Below, one piece after another: positions 44,942 to 53,939 of a stretch of DNA of 64,000 nucleotides. Each line of letters starts with the position of its first letter. Within the stretch, counting starts at the first letter, position 1. The notes beneath the pieces are model-generated. The model ran no database searches. It had not been told where the DNA came from and saw nothing but the letters and a program-made list of their open reading frames with translations. Source of the stretch: Brevundimonas sp. (GTDB taxonomy: Bacteria > Pseudomonadota > Alphaproteobacteria > Caulobacterales > Caulobacteraceae); NCBI RefSeq assembly GCF_029946145.1, contig NZ_JAQSDY010000025.1, positions 90,910 to 154,909 on the forward strand, in the 5' to 3' direction. Both the position numbers and the translations under genes were made by a program.

Positions 44942-46075
44942 ATGACCAGTCTGAACGAACTGCTGCATCCGATCACCCCGGCAGAATTCCATGCGGACTA
45001 TGACGACCGGAAACCGCTGCACATTCCGGCCGGCGAGGGTGCGGGGAAGCGGAGCCTTCTGGACTGGGACCGCTTCAACCTGCTGCTGGACCAGACCTCG
45101 ATCTGGACCGCCCAGACCCTGAAACTGGTCCACAACGGCGAGCCGATACCGCCCGAACAATACTGCATCGACGTCACCACCCAGTCAGGCCGCTCGCTGC
45201 GGCCCTCGCCCGCCAAGGTGCAGCCGCTCCTCGCCATAGGAGCCAGCCTCATCTGCGGCGATGTTCATGAACTGACGCCCGAGCTGAAGACTGTATCCCG
45301 CGCGCTTTCCTCGACCTTCGCGGGGCTTGTCGGCGCCAATGTCTATTGCTCCTTCGGGGGTGTTCACGCGTTCGAGACCCACTTCGATCCGCACCATGTG
45401 TTCGCCGTCCAGGTGGAGGGCGAGAAGACCTGGCGGCTTTACGGCAACCGCGCGGATTCCCCGGTCGACCTCCCCACGGATCGCGTCGAGGCCCAGAGAT
45501 GGTTCGCCCGGACGCGCGGGCCCCTGATGCAGGAGGTGCATATGCGGCCCGGCGACGTCCTGTATCTGCCGCGGGGCTGGTATCACGACGCCCGCACCGC
45601 CGAGGGGGCCTCGCTGCACGTGACCTTCTCGATCACGCCGCTGTACGGCCGCATCCTGTTTCGTCTGCTGGAATCGGCGGCGATGCAGGATCCGCAGTTC
45701 CGCGCCTGGCTGCACCCCGCCGTCGAGGACGGAGGCCGTCCGCTGCAGGCGCAACTCGCGGCCCTGGGCGGCAAGCTGGCGGCCCTGGCCGGCTCCGTCG
45801 CCTTCCGGGACGAGATCGCCATGGCCCAGGAGCGCCTGCTCCCGCGCGGTGAGCCCTATGCCCTGCCGGATCGCATGATCGTGACGCGTTTCCAGCGGAC
45901 CGGCCTGGCCAGCCCCCGGATCACCGGACCGGCGGCGGTGGCCCTGGACTGGGCGATGACCCAGCCGTCCGTCGCTCTGGAAGACATGATCGGCCAGTTC
46001 GATTTCGTGCCCGAAGACGCCTTGAGACAGGCCCTCGCCGAGGCGGAGCGCGTGGGAGCGTTGAAGCGGATCTGA
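44942..46075 (+). CDS. JmjC/cupin-4 family 2OG oxygenase
   Basis: 377 residues from MTSLNELLHPITPAEF (a GTG 9 bases upstream would add three). Iron-binding HxD at His147/Asp149 (THFDPHHVF) with His226 (SLHVTF), and MRPGDVLYLPRGWYHDA, as in RoxA/YcfD and MINA/NO66 ribosomal oxygenases. Such enzymes hydroxylate Arg or His in ribosomal proteins. A C-terminal winged-helix-like part ends at the gluQ start. The stop overlaps the next ATG (TGATG). Confidence 0.88.
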   Translation: MTSLNELLHPITPAEFHADYDDRKPLHIPAGEGAGKRSLLDWDRFNLLLDQTSIWTAQTLKLVHNGEPIPPEQYCIDVTTQSGRSLRPSPAKVQPLLAIGASLICGDVHELTPELKTVSRALSSTFAGLVGANVYCSFGGVHAFETHFDPHHVFAVQVEGEKTWRLYGNRADSPVDLPTDRVEAQRWFARTRGPLMQEVHMRPGDVLYLPRGWYHDARTAEGASLHVTFSITPLYGRILFRLLESAAMQDPQFRAWLHPAVEDGGRPLQAQLAALGGKLAALAGSVAFRDEIAMAQERLLPRGEPYALPDRMIVTRFQRTGLASPRITGPAAVALDWAMTQPSVALEDMIGQFDFVPEDALRQALAEAERVGALKRI

Positions 46076-46923
46076 TGTTCACCACCCGCTTCGCGCCCTC
46101 GCCGACTGGCCGGCTTCACCGGGGCCACGCCTTTTCGGCCCTGACGGCCTGGACGGCGGCGCGGGCGGCGGGCGGGCGGTTCCTGCTGCGGATAGAGGAC
46201 ATCGATCCCACACGCTGCCGGCCCGAATTCGAAGCGGCGTTACTGGACGACCTGGCTTGGCTGGGTCTGGATTGGGAGCAGTCGGTGCGACGGCAGTCGG
46301 ATCATCTGACCGACTATGCGGCCGTCGTCGACGTACTGGGCCGGCGCGGTCTTCTGTACCGCTGCTTCCGCACTCGCAAGGACATCCTGGACGCCATCGG
46401 CGACGCGCCGCACGGACCCGCCGAAGCGGCGCGGCCAGGCCCGCACCCCGCGGATGAGGAATCCGCCTTCCTCGCCGAGGGTCGTCCCTTCGCCTGGCGA
46501 CTGTCGCTGGATCGCGCCCGCGATCTGTTGGGCCCGCGCGCCTGGGACGCCCTGACCTTCGTCGAGGAGGGTCGCGGGCCGGCCGGCGAACGCGGCCTGA
46601 TCCCGGCGCGGCCCGGGACGGCGGGCGATGTGGTCCTGGCCCGCAAGGATGCGGGGACCGCCTATCACGTCGCGGTCACTCACGATGACGCCTTGCAGGG
46701 AGTGACTCATGTCATCCGCGGCCAGGACCTGTTCGAGGCGACCCATATCCAGGTGCTGATCCAGACGCTGATGGGCTGGCCCACGCCCGTGTACCGCCAT
46801 CATTCCCTCCTGGTTGGCGAAGACGGCCGGCGCTACGCAAAGCGCGACCGGTCGGTGACGCTGGGCGAACTGCGGGCGGAAGGCGTCAGCCCCGCCACGC
46901 TGAGAGCCGGGCTGGGCTTCTGA
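46075..46923 (+). CDS. gluQ: glutamyl-Q tRNA(Asp) synthetase
   Basis: 282 residues. The class I catalytic signature is HRGH (residues 15-18, in PSPTGRLHRGH) and the KMSKS-like loop is YAKRDRSVT. It lacks the anticodon-binding domain of GluRS, which is diagnostic for GluQ-RS (YadB). It glutamylates the queuosine at position 34 of tRNA-Asp. Translationally coupled to the JmjC oxygenase. Confidence 0.95.
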   Translation: MFTTRFAPSPTGRLHRGHAFSALTAWTAARAAGGRFLLRIEDIDPTRCRPEFEAALLDDLAWLGLDWEQSVRRQSDHLTDYAAVVDVLGRRGLLYRCFRTRKDILDAIGDAPHGPAEAARPGPHPADEESAFLAEGRPFAWRLSLDRARDLLGPRAWDALTFVEEGRGPAGERGLIPARPGTAGDVVLARKDAGTAYHVAVTHDDALQGVTHVIRGQDLFEATHIQVLIQTLMGWPTPVYRHHSLLVGEDGRRYAKRDRSVTLGELRAEGVSPATLRAGLGF

Positions 46924-47667
46924 TCAGGGGGCCAGCCGACCCTTGGCCCGTGCGGGGTGGAAGACCACATCGGAGTCCGGCTTCCTCTTGGCGCCCGGCC
47001 CGCCCAGCGTGTGCAGGATATGGCGAATGATGTTCAGCCGGGCCGACTTCTTGTCGTCGGTGGCGACGACAGTCCAGGGGGCGCCGCGGCTGTCCGTCTC
47101 TTCCAGCATCCGGTCGCGGGCGACACTGTAGGCGTCCCATCGGATCTGGGCTTCGGCGTCCAGCGCTGAAACCTTGAAACGCTTCAACGGGTCCTGAACA
47201 CGCTCGGCCAGACGGCGGGCCTGTTCTTCCTTGCTGATATCCAGCCAGAACTTGATCAGGGTGACGCCGTCATCAACGAGCGTGCGCTCGAACCGCGGAG
47301 CGTCCTTGAGGAACTGGGCATATTGCTCGGGTTTGCAGAACCCCATGACGGACTCGACGCCGGCGCGATTGTACCAGGACCGGTTGAACAGAACGGTCTC
47401 GCCATCGGCGGGCAGATGGGCGACATAGCGCTGGAAATACCACTGCGTCAGCTCGCGGTCCGTCGGCTTCGGCAAGGCCACCACGCGCGTCTGGCGCGGC
47501 GAGGCGAATTCCGTGATCCGCTTGATGGCGCCGTCCTTGCCCGCGGCGTCGCGGCCCTCGAACACGATCAGTGTCTTTCGCCCCTCCTGGATCGTCCAGG
47601 CCTGGGTCTCGACCAGCAGCACCTGCAGTTCCAGCAGTTCGGCGTCGTAATCTTTTGATTTTCCCAT
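46924..47667 (-). CDS. ppk2: polyphosphate kinase 2
   Basis: 247 residues from MGKSKDYDAELLELQ. Walker A GRDAAGKDG (38-46), lid/Asp motifs PTDRELTQWYFQRY, LFNRSWYNRAGVESVMGF and FWLDISKEEQARR match class I PPK2, which phosphorylates nucleoside diphosphates from polyphosphate. Convergent with gluQ, nothing between them. Confidence 0.95.
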   Translation of the reverse strand: MGKSKDYDAELLELQVLLVETQAWTIQEGRKTLIVFEGRDAAGKDGAIKRITEFASPRQTRVVALPKPTDRELTQWYFQRYVAHLPADGETVLFNRSWYNRAGVESVMGFCKPEQYAQFLKDAPRFERTLVDDGVTLIKFWLDISKEEQARRLAERVQDPLKRFKVSALDAEAQIRWDAYSVARDRMLEETDSRGAPWTVVATDDKKSARLNIIRHILHTLGGPGAKRKPDSDVVFHPARAKGRLAP

Positions 47668-47796
47668 GCCCTCACCGTGGACCCGTCGGCCCGGGTTCAG
47701 CAAGCGGGGGCCCATGCATCGTGATCATTAAACGCTTCTCACGTGCCCGCACCGGCGCCCGGGACCATGATGGGGATGCCTTTGGGAACTCCGACC

Positions 47797-48891
47797 ATGA
47801 TCGCCACGCGCCGCGCCCTTCTGGGGGGTTTCGCCGTCCTGCCGTTGGCGGGCGTCCTGGCGCGGGACGACCGGGACGGCCAGGCCGACGCGGCCCTTGA
47901 CGCGCAGTTCGCCCGGCACGCGCCGCCGGCCATGGCCGCAGCCGTCGTCGGCCGCGATGGCCCGATCTGGTCGGGCGTGCGCGGCGTCCGGCGCGCGGGC
48001 GCCGACGAGCCGGCGACGCTGGATCAACTCTGGCACCTGGGCTCCAACGGAAAGGCGATGACAGCCGTGCTGTACGCCCGGCTGGTCGAACAGGGCCGGG
48101 CGAAATGGGGCGCGACCCTGTCCGAGCTGTTCCCCGGCGTCGCGATCGATCCAGCGCTGCAGGCGGTGACCATCGACGACCTGCTGGGCCACCGCTCGGG
48201 CCTGGCGGACCGCGACCTGATCACCCGCGGGGTCATGATGGCCGCCCATGCCGATACCCGTTCGACCCGCGACCAGCGGGTGGAGCTCGCCGCCATGGCC
48301 CTGGGCAGGACACCGACGGGAACCCGCGGGGCCTTCGCCTACGGCAACGGCAACTACATCCTCGCCGGCGCCGCCGTCGAACGGCTGGTGGACGCGGCGT
48401 GGGAAGCGACGATTCAGTCCGAGGTCTTCGATCCGCTGGGCATGGCCTCGGTCGGGCACGGCGCGCCGAAGGGCGACAATCCCTGGGGTCACCAATCGGT
48501 GGGCGATCAGCCGGCTCCCGTCGATCCCGCCGGCATCGCCGACAACCCGCCGCCCTTCGGCCCCGCCGGTCGCATGCATATGACGGTGACGGACTACGGC
48601 AAATTCCTGCGCCTTTACCTGACCGAGGGCGGCGGCCTGCTGCGGCCCGGGACCATGGCGCGGCTGACGACGCCGCACGCCGGTGCGCCCCCGGCCTATG
48701 CATACGGCTGGGGCGTGCAGCCGGGGCCGCAGCTGGGCCATGACGGGTCCAACACCCTGTGGCACGTGACGGCGCGGGTTCTGCCGGCGCGAGGCGTCGC
48801 CGTCCTGTCGGTCGCCAACCACCACGGCCGGGGCCAGCCGGCCAACCACGCCATGGTCGAGGCCCTGACCACGCTTTACGCCCCGGGCTGA
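47797..48891 (+). CDS. class C beta-lactamase-like serine hydrolase
   Basis: 364 residues from MIATRRALLGGFAVLPLAG (an ATG at 47776 would add seven), with a twin-Arg-like signal. S-x-x-K motif in LGSNGKAM, Tyr motif in YGNGNY, and the third box appears as HDGSNT. These mark the serine beta-lactamase/D-peptidase/esterase fold (PF00144). True AmpC needs YxN and KTG; the HDG variant points to an esterase or peptidase, so I do not call it a resistance enzyme. Confidence 0.88.
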   Translation: MIATRRALLGGFAVLPLAGVLARDDRDGQADAALDAQFARHAPPAMAAAVVGRDGPIWSGVRGVRRAGADEPATLDQLWHLGSNGKAMTAVLYARLVEQGRAKWGATLSELFPGVAIDPALQAVTIDDLLGHRSGLADRDLITRGVMMAAHADTRSTRDQRVELAAMALGRTPTGTRGAFAYGNGNYILAGAAVERLVDAAWEATIQSEVFDPLGMASVGHGAPKGDNPWGHQSVGDQPAPVDPAGIADNPPPFGPAGRMHMTVTDYGKFLRLYLTEGGGLLRPGTMARLTTPHAGAPPAYAYGWGVQPGPQLGHDGSNTLWHVTARVLPARGVAVLSVANHHGRGQPANHAMVEALTTLYAPG

Positions 48892-48940
48892 ACCGCCGCG
48901 CTTTCGCTCGTCACGGGGGACCGCTAAGGCTGGTCCGGCA

Positions 48941-49699
48941 ATGAAGCGCGACTTCGCCGATTTCTGGAATCTGTTGTGGGAGCTGATGCTCGGCCTGTGC
49001 GCCGCGTTCGCCCTGCTGAACGCCTTCGCCCCGGGCCAGGACCTGCCGTGGAAGCCGCTGGACCTCAGCGATCCCATTGGCCAGGCGACCGGCGCCAAGG
49101 TGGCCGATTTCGAACTGGCCCGCACCGCCGCCCCCGAGGAAACCGCCGCCGTCACCGACGCCTGCATCCAGGTGCTGCGCGAGGCCGGGGTCACCGTCGA
49201 GCGGGCCGAGGACCGCGACGACGGCGGCTTCTGCGTCGTGCGCGGGGCGGTCAGGATCACGGGCGGCGACGTCACCCCCCTGGCCGGCAATCCCGTCATG
49301 CAGTGCCCGCTGGCGGTGCGGTACGTCATCTGGGAGCGTCAGGTGCTGCAGCCTGCGGCCGAGGCGGCGTTCGGCAGCCGGGTGGCGCGGATGAACGACG
49401 TGGGAACCTACAGCTGCCGCCGCATCTACGGCCAGACCGACACAGCCGCCCGTCCCAGCGAGCATGCCCGGGCCAACGCCCTGGACATCGGCGGCATGAC
49501 CCTGGCCGACGGCCGCAAGGTTTCGGTGCTGACCGACTGGGACGGAACCGGTCCTCGGGGGGCGGAGGGCAAGGGCTTCCTGAAGCGGATCCGCGACGGC
49601 GCCTGCAAGGCGTTCTCGACGGTTCTGACGCCAGACTACAACGAGGCCCACCGCAATCACCTGCATCTGGACGGGGCTCCGCGCAGCCTCTGCGCGTAA
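48941..49699 (+). CDS. extensin-like protein
   Basis: 252 residues with one N-terminal membrane helix (FWNLLWELMLGLCAAFALL). The C-terminal domain has YSCRRIYGQTDTAARPSEHARANALDIGGM and RNHLHLDGAP: the His-x-Asp-type zinc site and terminal His of the extensin-like/DD-peptidase-related fold. Four Cys probably form disulfides in the periplasm. It might act on peptidoglycan; substrate unproven. Confidence 0.9.
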   Translation: MKRDFADFWNLLWELMLGLCAAFALLNAFAPGQDLPWKPLDLSDPIGQATGAKVADFELARTAAPEETAAVTDACIQVLREAGVTVERAEDRDDGGFCVVRGAVRITGGDVTPLAGNPVMQCPLAVRYVIWERQVLQPAAEAAFGSRVARMNDVGTYSCRRIYGQTDTAARPSEHARANALDIGGMTLADGRKVSVLTDWDGTGPRGAEGKGFLKRIRDGACKAFSTVLTPDYNEAHRNHLHLDGAPRSLCA

Positions 49700-49902
49700 G
49701 GGCGGGTAACGACGTTCGCGCAACGCCACGGTGTGTTTGCGGTTGACCGCCCCGGAATTGCGCGAGAAAAAGTCGCCGCAGTCCGGATTTCGCGCGGCCT
49801 CCACACCCGTGCCCGCTCCTTCGCTGAATGAGCTCGTCCAGATGGGCTGACGGGTGTCCCGTCGGGACGCCTGCCTGGCAAGCGCGTTCACGGAGACGCA
49901 AT

Positions 49903-50106
49903 ATGGCGACCGGTACGGTCAAGTGGTTCAACCCGACCAAGGGTTTCGGCTTCATCCAGCCTGACGGCGGCGGACAGGACGTTTTCGTCCATATCACCGC
50001 GGTCCAGAAGGCGGGCCTGCAAGGCCTGGATGAAAACGCCAAGGTCGAATACGAGCTGGAATCCCAGCGCGGCAAGACGTCGGCGATCGACCTGAAAATC
50101 CTCTGA
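49903..50106 (+). CDS. cold-shock protein (CspA family)
   Basis: 67 residues. RNP1 KGFGFI and RNP2 VFVHITAV in a single CSD ([19 protein letters not shown]). A 203-bp leader separates it from the extensin gene, as expected for a Csp mRNA with a regulatory 5' UTR. Single-stranded nucleic acid chaperone. Confidence 0.96.
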   Translation: MATGTVKWFNPTKGFGFIQPDGGGQDVFVHITAVQKAGLQGLDENAKVEYELESQRGKTSAIDLKIL

Positions 50107-50122
50107 TCCACGACTGACAGCA

Positions 50123-51037
50123 TTACGGAACGGGCGTGGCGGCTTCGGCCCCCGCGCCCGTTTTCGTTCTGGCCGACCACTGCGCCAGCACCACGGCGGC
50201 CAGCACCACCGCCCCGCCGACCATCTGCACCGGCGTCATGGTCTCGTGGAAGATCAGCCAGCCCAGCCCCGAGGCCACCACCGGCTGGATCAGGATGGTC
50301 ACCGCCGTCAGCGAGGCCGGCAGCCGGCCCAGCGACCAGGCCACGCCCCCCTGGCCCAGCACATGCATCACCCCCATGGCGGCGCAGGCGGCCCAGCCCG
50401 CCGCCGTCGCCGGCCACAGATCCTCGCCCAGCCCCACGGCCACGGCCAGCAGCAGCGGCGTGCCCAGCGCCGTCGACCACAGCATGATCCGCATGGCCCC
50501 CGCCGTCGCCCGCGCCGCCTTCACGGCGAGGAAATAGCCCGCGTACCAGAGCGCCACCGACAGGGAGAACAGGTCCCCCAGCGGCGGATTGGTCCCCTGG
50601 TTTCCGTCCGCCCCGGCCGACATGGCGAAGGCCCCGCCCATGGCCAGGCCGATGGCCGCCACGAACAGCCGCCGCGGCCGGTCCCTGAACACCACCCAGC
50701 CGAACAGGGTGACCACGACCGGCGTCAGGTTGCACAGCACGGTGGCGTTGGCGACCGAGGTCATGACGATGCCGTAGTGCCAGAACGACAGGTCCAGCAC
50801 GAAGAACAAGGCCGCCAGCGCCATCCATTTCGACGGCTTGCCGACGCCTTCCGCGCCCCCGCCCAGGGATTGGGGTCTGGCGGTGAGCAACAGCAGCAAC
50901 GGCAGGGCGAAGACGAAGCGCCAGAAGCCGGCGGCGGCGGGCCCCGTTTCCGTCAGCCGCACGAGGATGGGCGCGAACGCCAGCACGCACGCCGAGGCGA
51001 TCAGAACCATCAGGGCGGAGGCGCGGGAGGAAGGCAT
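50123..51037 (-). CDS. EamA/DMT-family transporter
   Basis: 304 residues from MPSSRASALMVLIASAC. Ten membrane helices in two EamA repeats (FAPILVRLTETGPAAAGFWRF and YAGYFLAVKAARATAG). Inner-membrane drug/metabolite exporter of unknown substrate. No strong Shine-Dalgarno; a much longer frame upstream crosses a palindromic element and was rejected. Confidence 0.92.
   Translation of the reverse strand: MPSSRASALMVLIASACVLAFAPILVRLTETGPAAAGFWRFVFALPLLLLLTARPQSLGGGAEGVGKPSKWMALAALFFVLDLSFWHYGIVMTSVANATVLCNLTPVVVTLFGWVVFRDRPRRLFVAAIGLAMGGAFAMSAGADGNQGTNPPLGDLFSLSVALWYAGYFLAVKAARATAGAMRIMLWSTALGTPLLLAVAVGLGEDLWPATAAGWAACAAMGVMHVLGQGGVAWSLGRLPASLTAVTILIQPVVASGLGWLIFHETMTPVQMVGGAVVLAAVVLAQWSARTKTGAGAEAATPVP
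50130..50165 (+). terminator. possible terminator for the cold-shock gene
   Basis: ACGGGCG ... CGCCCGTTTTC stem with a GC-rich inner loop, lying within the 3' end of the convergent DMT gene. The T run is only four bases. Confidence 0.45.
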
Positions 51038-51075
51038 GGCGTCGGTATAGAGGGATCGAACGGGCCCCGTCATCG

Positions 51076-51220
51076 TCCCTTCTCCCCTCCGGGGGAGAAG
51101 GTGGCTCGCGAAGCGAGACGGATGAGGGGGTGTCGGGCGCGGACCTGCGGCCAGCCAGTCTGACGCCGCCTTACCCCTCATCCGGCCCTCCGGGCCACCT
51201 TCTCCCCCAAGGGGAGAAGG
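51076..51220. repeat. REP-type inverted element
   Basis: CCTTCTCCCCTCCGGGGGAG, AGGTGGCTCGCGAAGCGAGAC and GGATGAGGGG at the left are mirrored by CCCCTCATCCGGCCCTCCGG and CACCTTCTCCCCCAAGGGGAGAAGG at the right. Sits between the DMT gene and the KGG protein gene. Confidence 0.88.
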
Positions 51221-51231
51221 TCTGTCGGGGA

Positions 51232-51423
51232 TCAGCCCCTGCTCTTGTCGCCCCGGCTGCGGCCGCCCTTTTGCCCGGCGGCGCGGGCGAGGTTCGAGTC
51301 CTTCGAGAAGGTCCGGCGTTCGGGGGCGACGCTGGCGCCGCCCTTGGCCGCGATCGAGCGCCGCAGCTCCGGCGACATGGCCGCGAAGCCGCGCGGGCGG
51401 CCGGTGGATTTCACATCGGTCAT
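51232..51423 (-). CDS. KGG-motif small stress protein
   Basis: 63 residues. Two Lys-Gly-Gly motifs (SIAAKGGASV and GQKGGRS) with spacing like YciG/GsiB stress-induced repeats (PF10685). Highly basic and probably disordered. Linked to desiccation or stationary phase in other genera; here by analogy. Lies between two palindromic elements. Confidence 0.75.
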   Translation of the reverse strand: MTDVKSTGRPRGFAAMSPELRRSIAAKGGASVAPERRTFSKDSNLARAAGQKGGRSRGDKSRG

Positions 51424-51506
51424 GGGCGTCTACCTCCGTCCGGTTGAACGGCCCTCCGCCGCGCTTCCGTCGCAATGGGAGTTGCGGATTGTTCCCGTAC
51501 AAACAC

Positions 51507-51633
51507 CGTGCATCCCCGCGAAGGCGGGGACCCAGGTTTAAACGACAGCGAGGCGGGTTGAGCTGACCGGCGCCCGGGCCGACGCCAGCGGTGGGGCCCA
51601 AGCCTGGGTCCCCGCCTTCGCGGGGATGCACGG
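51507..51633. repeat. 127-bp MITE-like inverted repeat
   Basis: Terminal arms CCGTGCATCCCCGCGAAGGC (51507 on) and the inverse ending GGGGATGCACGG (51602-51633) are about 30 bp and near perfect. The 65-bp centre has no open frame. The 297-bp interval 51424-51720 holds only this element. Confidence 0.85.
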
Positions 51634-51720
51634 AGAAAATTGCAGGCCCGGCCCGGACAGGGCCAATGTCTCCGGCCCGCGCGAAAATGCGAAATCCGCC
51701 CTTCTCGAGACATTCGACCC

Positions 51721-52365
51721 TCATGCGTCCAGCTCCGGCGGGGCGGCGAACTCGTCGTATTCGGGCGGGAGGGGGCGGCCGAGGGCGAGGTCGCGGGCCA
51801 GCCCCAGCGCCCGTTCGCGCAGGAAGCGGCGGGCCATCTGCTGACCCTCCGCGCCGCGGGCCTCCTCCTCGGCGGGGTCCAGCTCGACCCATTCGAACAG
51901 GGCGTCGAGACGGGCGATCTCGGACGCCGCCCGGGCCAGCCGCAGGGCCGTCAGGCCGCGCCCCGCCCGCACCGCCTCGGCGGCCGAGGCCAGCGCCCGC
52001 CGCGCGAGGTCGCCGGGCCGGATCTGGATCGGCGCGGTCCAGGCGGCGACGATGTCGTCCTCGGTCAGGGGGGCGTCGGGTTCGCCGGCCTTTGCCGCAA
52101 AAGGCGCAGCCGTCCCGGCCGATCCGGCGCCGGCCGCCGTTCGAGGCCGTTCGGGCGCGCCCGGCCAGGGCGTGGCGCGAGCGGCGAAGGCGCGCTTGGT
52201 CCAGCCCTCGCGCGCGGCCCGTTTGCGCAGGGCCCCCTCGGAGACGCCGAACCGGCCGGCTACGGTGCGGGCCGAGAGGCCGGACAGATAGGCGCCGCGG
52301 ATCAGGCTCCAGCAGTCGGGGCTGACGGTGACGTAGCGGGTCCCGGGATGTTGCAGTGTCGGCAT
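51721..52365 (-). CDS. HTH-containing hypothetical protein
   Basis: 214 residues. N-terminal helix-turn-helix of the terminase/resolvase type (GAYLSGLSARTVAGRFGVSEGALRKRAAREGW), Ala/Pro linker, then an Ala/Arg/Glu-rich helical part (LARRALASAAEAVRAGRGLTALRLARAASEIARLDALFEW). Possibly a DNA-binding regulator or a phage small-terminase relative, but no other phage gene is nearby. Confidence 0.7.
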   Translation of the reverse strand: MPTLQHPGTRYVTVSPDCWSLIRGAYLSGLSARTVAGRFGVSEGALRKRAAREGWTKRAFAARATPWPGAPERPRTAAGAGSAGTAAPFAAKAGEPDAPLTEDDIVAAWTAPIQIRPGDLARRALASAAEAVRAGRGLTALRLARAASEIARLDALFEWVELDPAEEEARGAEGQQMARRFLRERALGLARDLALGRPLPPEYDEFAAPPELDA

Positions 52366-52512
52366 GATGTTGCAGTCCCCCTTCCGTGTGTGAGCGCGGA
52401 TTATGGGGGCGCGATGCGTCAGGAACGGACGTAGCGGGGGCGGAAGGGGCGGAATTCGGGGGCGGGAGGGGTGGAGGGGGAGGTGTGGGAGTCCCGCCCC
52501 TCCACCCTGTGC

Positions 52513-53082
52513 TCAGCGGCGGACGCCCGGGGTCGGCGCGCAGGCCGGCGCGGCGGGGGCGGGGTCGTCCGCGCCGGGCCCGCGGGGATCGCCGGCCCGC
52601 AGCATCTGCGGCGCGGTGAAGTCGCCGGTGGTGTAGCTCAGACCCGCGGCGGGCTCCCCTGCCCCCGGGCCCGTCGGGTTTGCGGGGGAGGATCGACGCG
52701 TCCGGATTTCGGCCTGGGCGTCCTGGTCGATGTGATCACGGTTCGAGGTCTCACCGGCGCGGTCCGGAGTCGCGCTGTTGTCGGTCTCGCTGTTGTTGAT
52801 CATGCGGCCTCTGGCGTACCGGCCGCCGCCCTGACCGCCGACGCCGTTGACGGGCGTCGCCGCGGCGCCCGACCGAAGCGCCCCGCCGGCGGAGTCCGGC
52901 GTACAGACGGGCGCGGCCCTTTCCGTGGCGAGGATGGCGCCCGATTGACTGACGGTGGCCCGCGTCTGGCCGGGTTCAGCCGCGGCCGGGGCGCCGCGGG
53001 CCGGCGGAGGCGTCTGGGCCAGGGCCAGGCCGGCGGTCATGACGGCGCCGAGCAGGACGAGGGCGCCAACAGAGGTCTTCAT
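52513..53082 (-). CDS. secreted low-complexity protein
   Basis: 189 residues from MKTSVGALVLLGAVMTAGLALAQ, with a signal peptide. The mature protein is Pro/Ala/Gly/Asn/Asp-rich and probably disordered, with one Cys (VCTPDSAGG) and another near the end (APACAPTP). No domain recognised. Confidence 0.6.
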   Translation of the reverse strand: MKTSVGALVLLGAVMTAGLALAQTPPPARGAPAAAEPGQTRATVSQSGAILATERAAPVCTPDSAGGALRSGAAATPVNGVGGQGGGRYARGRMINNSETDNSATPDRAGETSNRDHIDQDAQAEIRTRRSSPANPTGPGAGEPAAGLSYTTGDFTAPQMLRAGDPRGPGADDPAPAAPACAPTPGVRR

Positions 53083-53428
53083 CGCAATTCTCCTTCGGGA
53101 CGGGTTTCGGGAGCGAGGGATGTCAGTCCTCCTTCAGACAGGTCCGCCCGTCGGACGCCCGCCCTCGATGACGGCGGCGATGGACAGGCGGTCTCGGGTC
53201 GCGCTGGCACGCACTCAAGGGCGATCCAGGGTCAGGCCGGCGAGGGTCGCGGCGCCTGTCTGGAGGAACTGAAGGCTGGTCTCGGGCCCGGCCTTGCCTG
53301 GCGGAGCGTTGAAGGCGTTCCCGCCATGAGAGAAGGGGCGGGCGAAGAGGGTCGCCGACCCGTGTGATGTGGTCTGCCTGTGCAGGCGGCTTGTCAATCG
53401 CGGGCGGGTGGAGGGGGGGCGTCTGAGT

Positions 53429-53593
53429 CCCTTCTCCCCTTGCGGGAGAAGGTGGCCGAGCGGAGCGAGGTCGGATGAGGGGTCTCTCGGACGGAGAGTC
53501 ATCGACCGCCCGTGGATCGCTCACCGGCCCCGCCGGCGTGACCCCTCATCCGTCAGGCTTCGCCTGCCACCTTCTCCCGCAAGGGGAGAAGGG
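53429..53593. repeat. REP-type inverted element in the 53083-53625 gap
   Basis: CCCTTCTCCCCTTGCGGGAGAAGG, GGCCGAGCGGAGCGAGGTCG and GATGAGGGG at left are mirrored on the right (CCCCTCATCCGTCAGGCTTC, CACCTTCTCCCGCAAGGGGAGAAGGG). Same type as 51076-51220. The whole 543-bp interval 53083-53625 has no convincing gene. Confidence 0.88.
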
Positions 53594-53625
53594 ACGCGTC
53601 GCATCATTTGTGGTACAGTCGCCCC

Positions 53626-53922
53626 ATGACCGGGATGAATTTCCGCGACCCGTCCGACCTCGACACCCTGGACGACTTCCTCGACGAGGAAGGCATTCGG
53701 GAAGAGGTCACCCTGCGCGCCATCAAGAGCGTGATCGCGCTCCAGCTGCGTCAGGCCATGACCGAGCGGAAGATGACCCTGTCCGCCATGGCCGCCGAAA
53801 TGGACACCAGCCGGGCGCAGCTGAACCGGGTGCTGGACCCGGAGGAATTCAACGTGACGCTGGAAACCCTGAGCCGCGCCGCGAAGGTGGTGGGGCGGGG
53901 GCTGAAGGTGGAGCTGGTTTAG
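53626..53922 (+). CDS. XRE-type HTH antitoxin-like regulator
   Basis: 98 residues from MTGMNFRDPSDLDTLDDFLD. HTH core VIALQLRQAMTERKMTLSAMAAEMDTSRAQLNRVLDPEEFNVTLETLSRAAKVV. The layout fits HigA/MqsA-type antitoxin or solitary regulators. No toxin-like frame is adjacent (a palindromic element lies on each side), so it is either orphaned or regulatory. Confidence 0.75.
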   Translation: MTGMNFRDPSDLDTLDDFLDEEGIREEVTLRAIKSVIALQLRQAMTERKMTLSAMAAEMDTSRAQLNRVLDPEEFNVTLETLSRAAKVVGRGLKVELV

Positions 53923-53939
53923 GGCGGTACCATCCCCTC

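Noticed and set aside
47797..48891. AmpC-type resistance beta-lactamase
   Set aside because: The third motif is HDG-like and the Tyr box YGNGNY is atypical; a PF00144 esterase or peptidase is equally likely.
51721..52365. Prophage based on a terminase-like HTH protein
   Set aside because: No other phage structural, lysis or integrase gene is in the vicinity.
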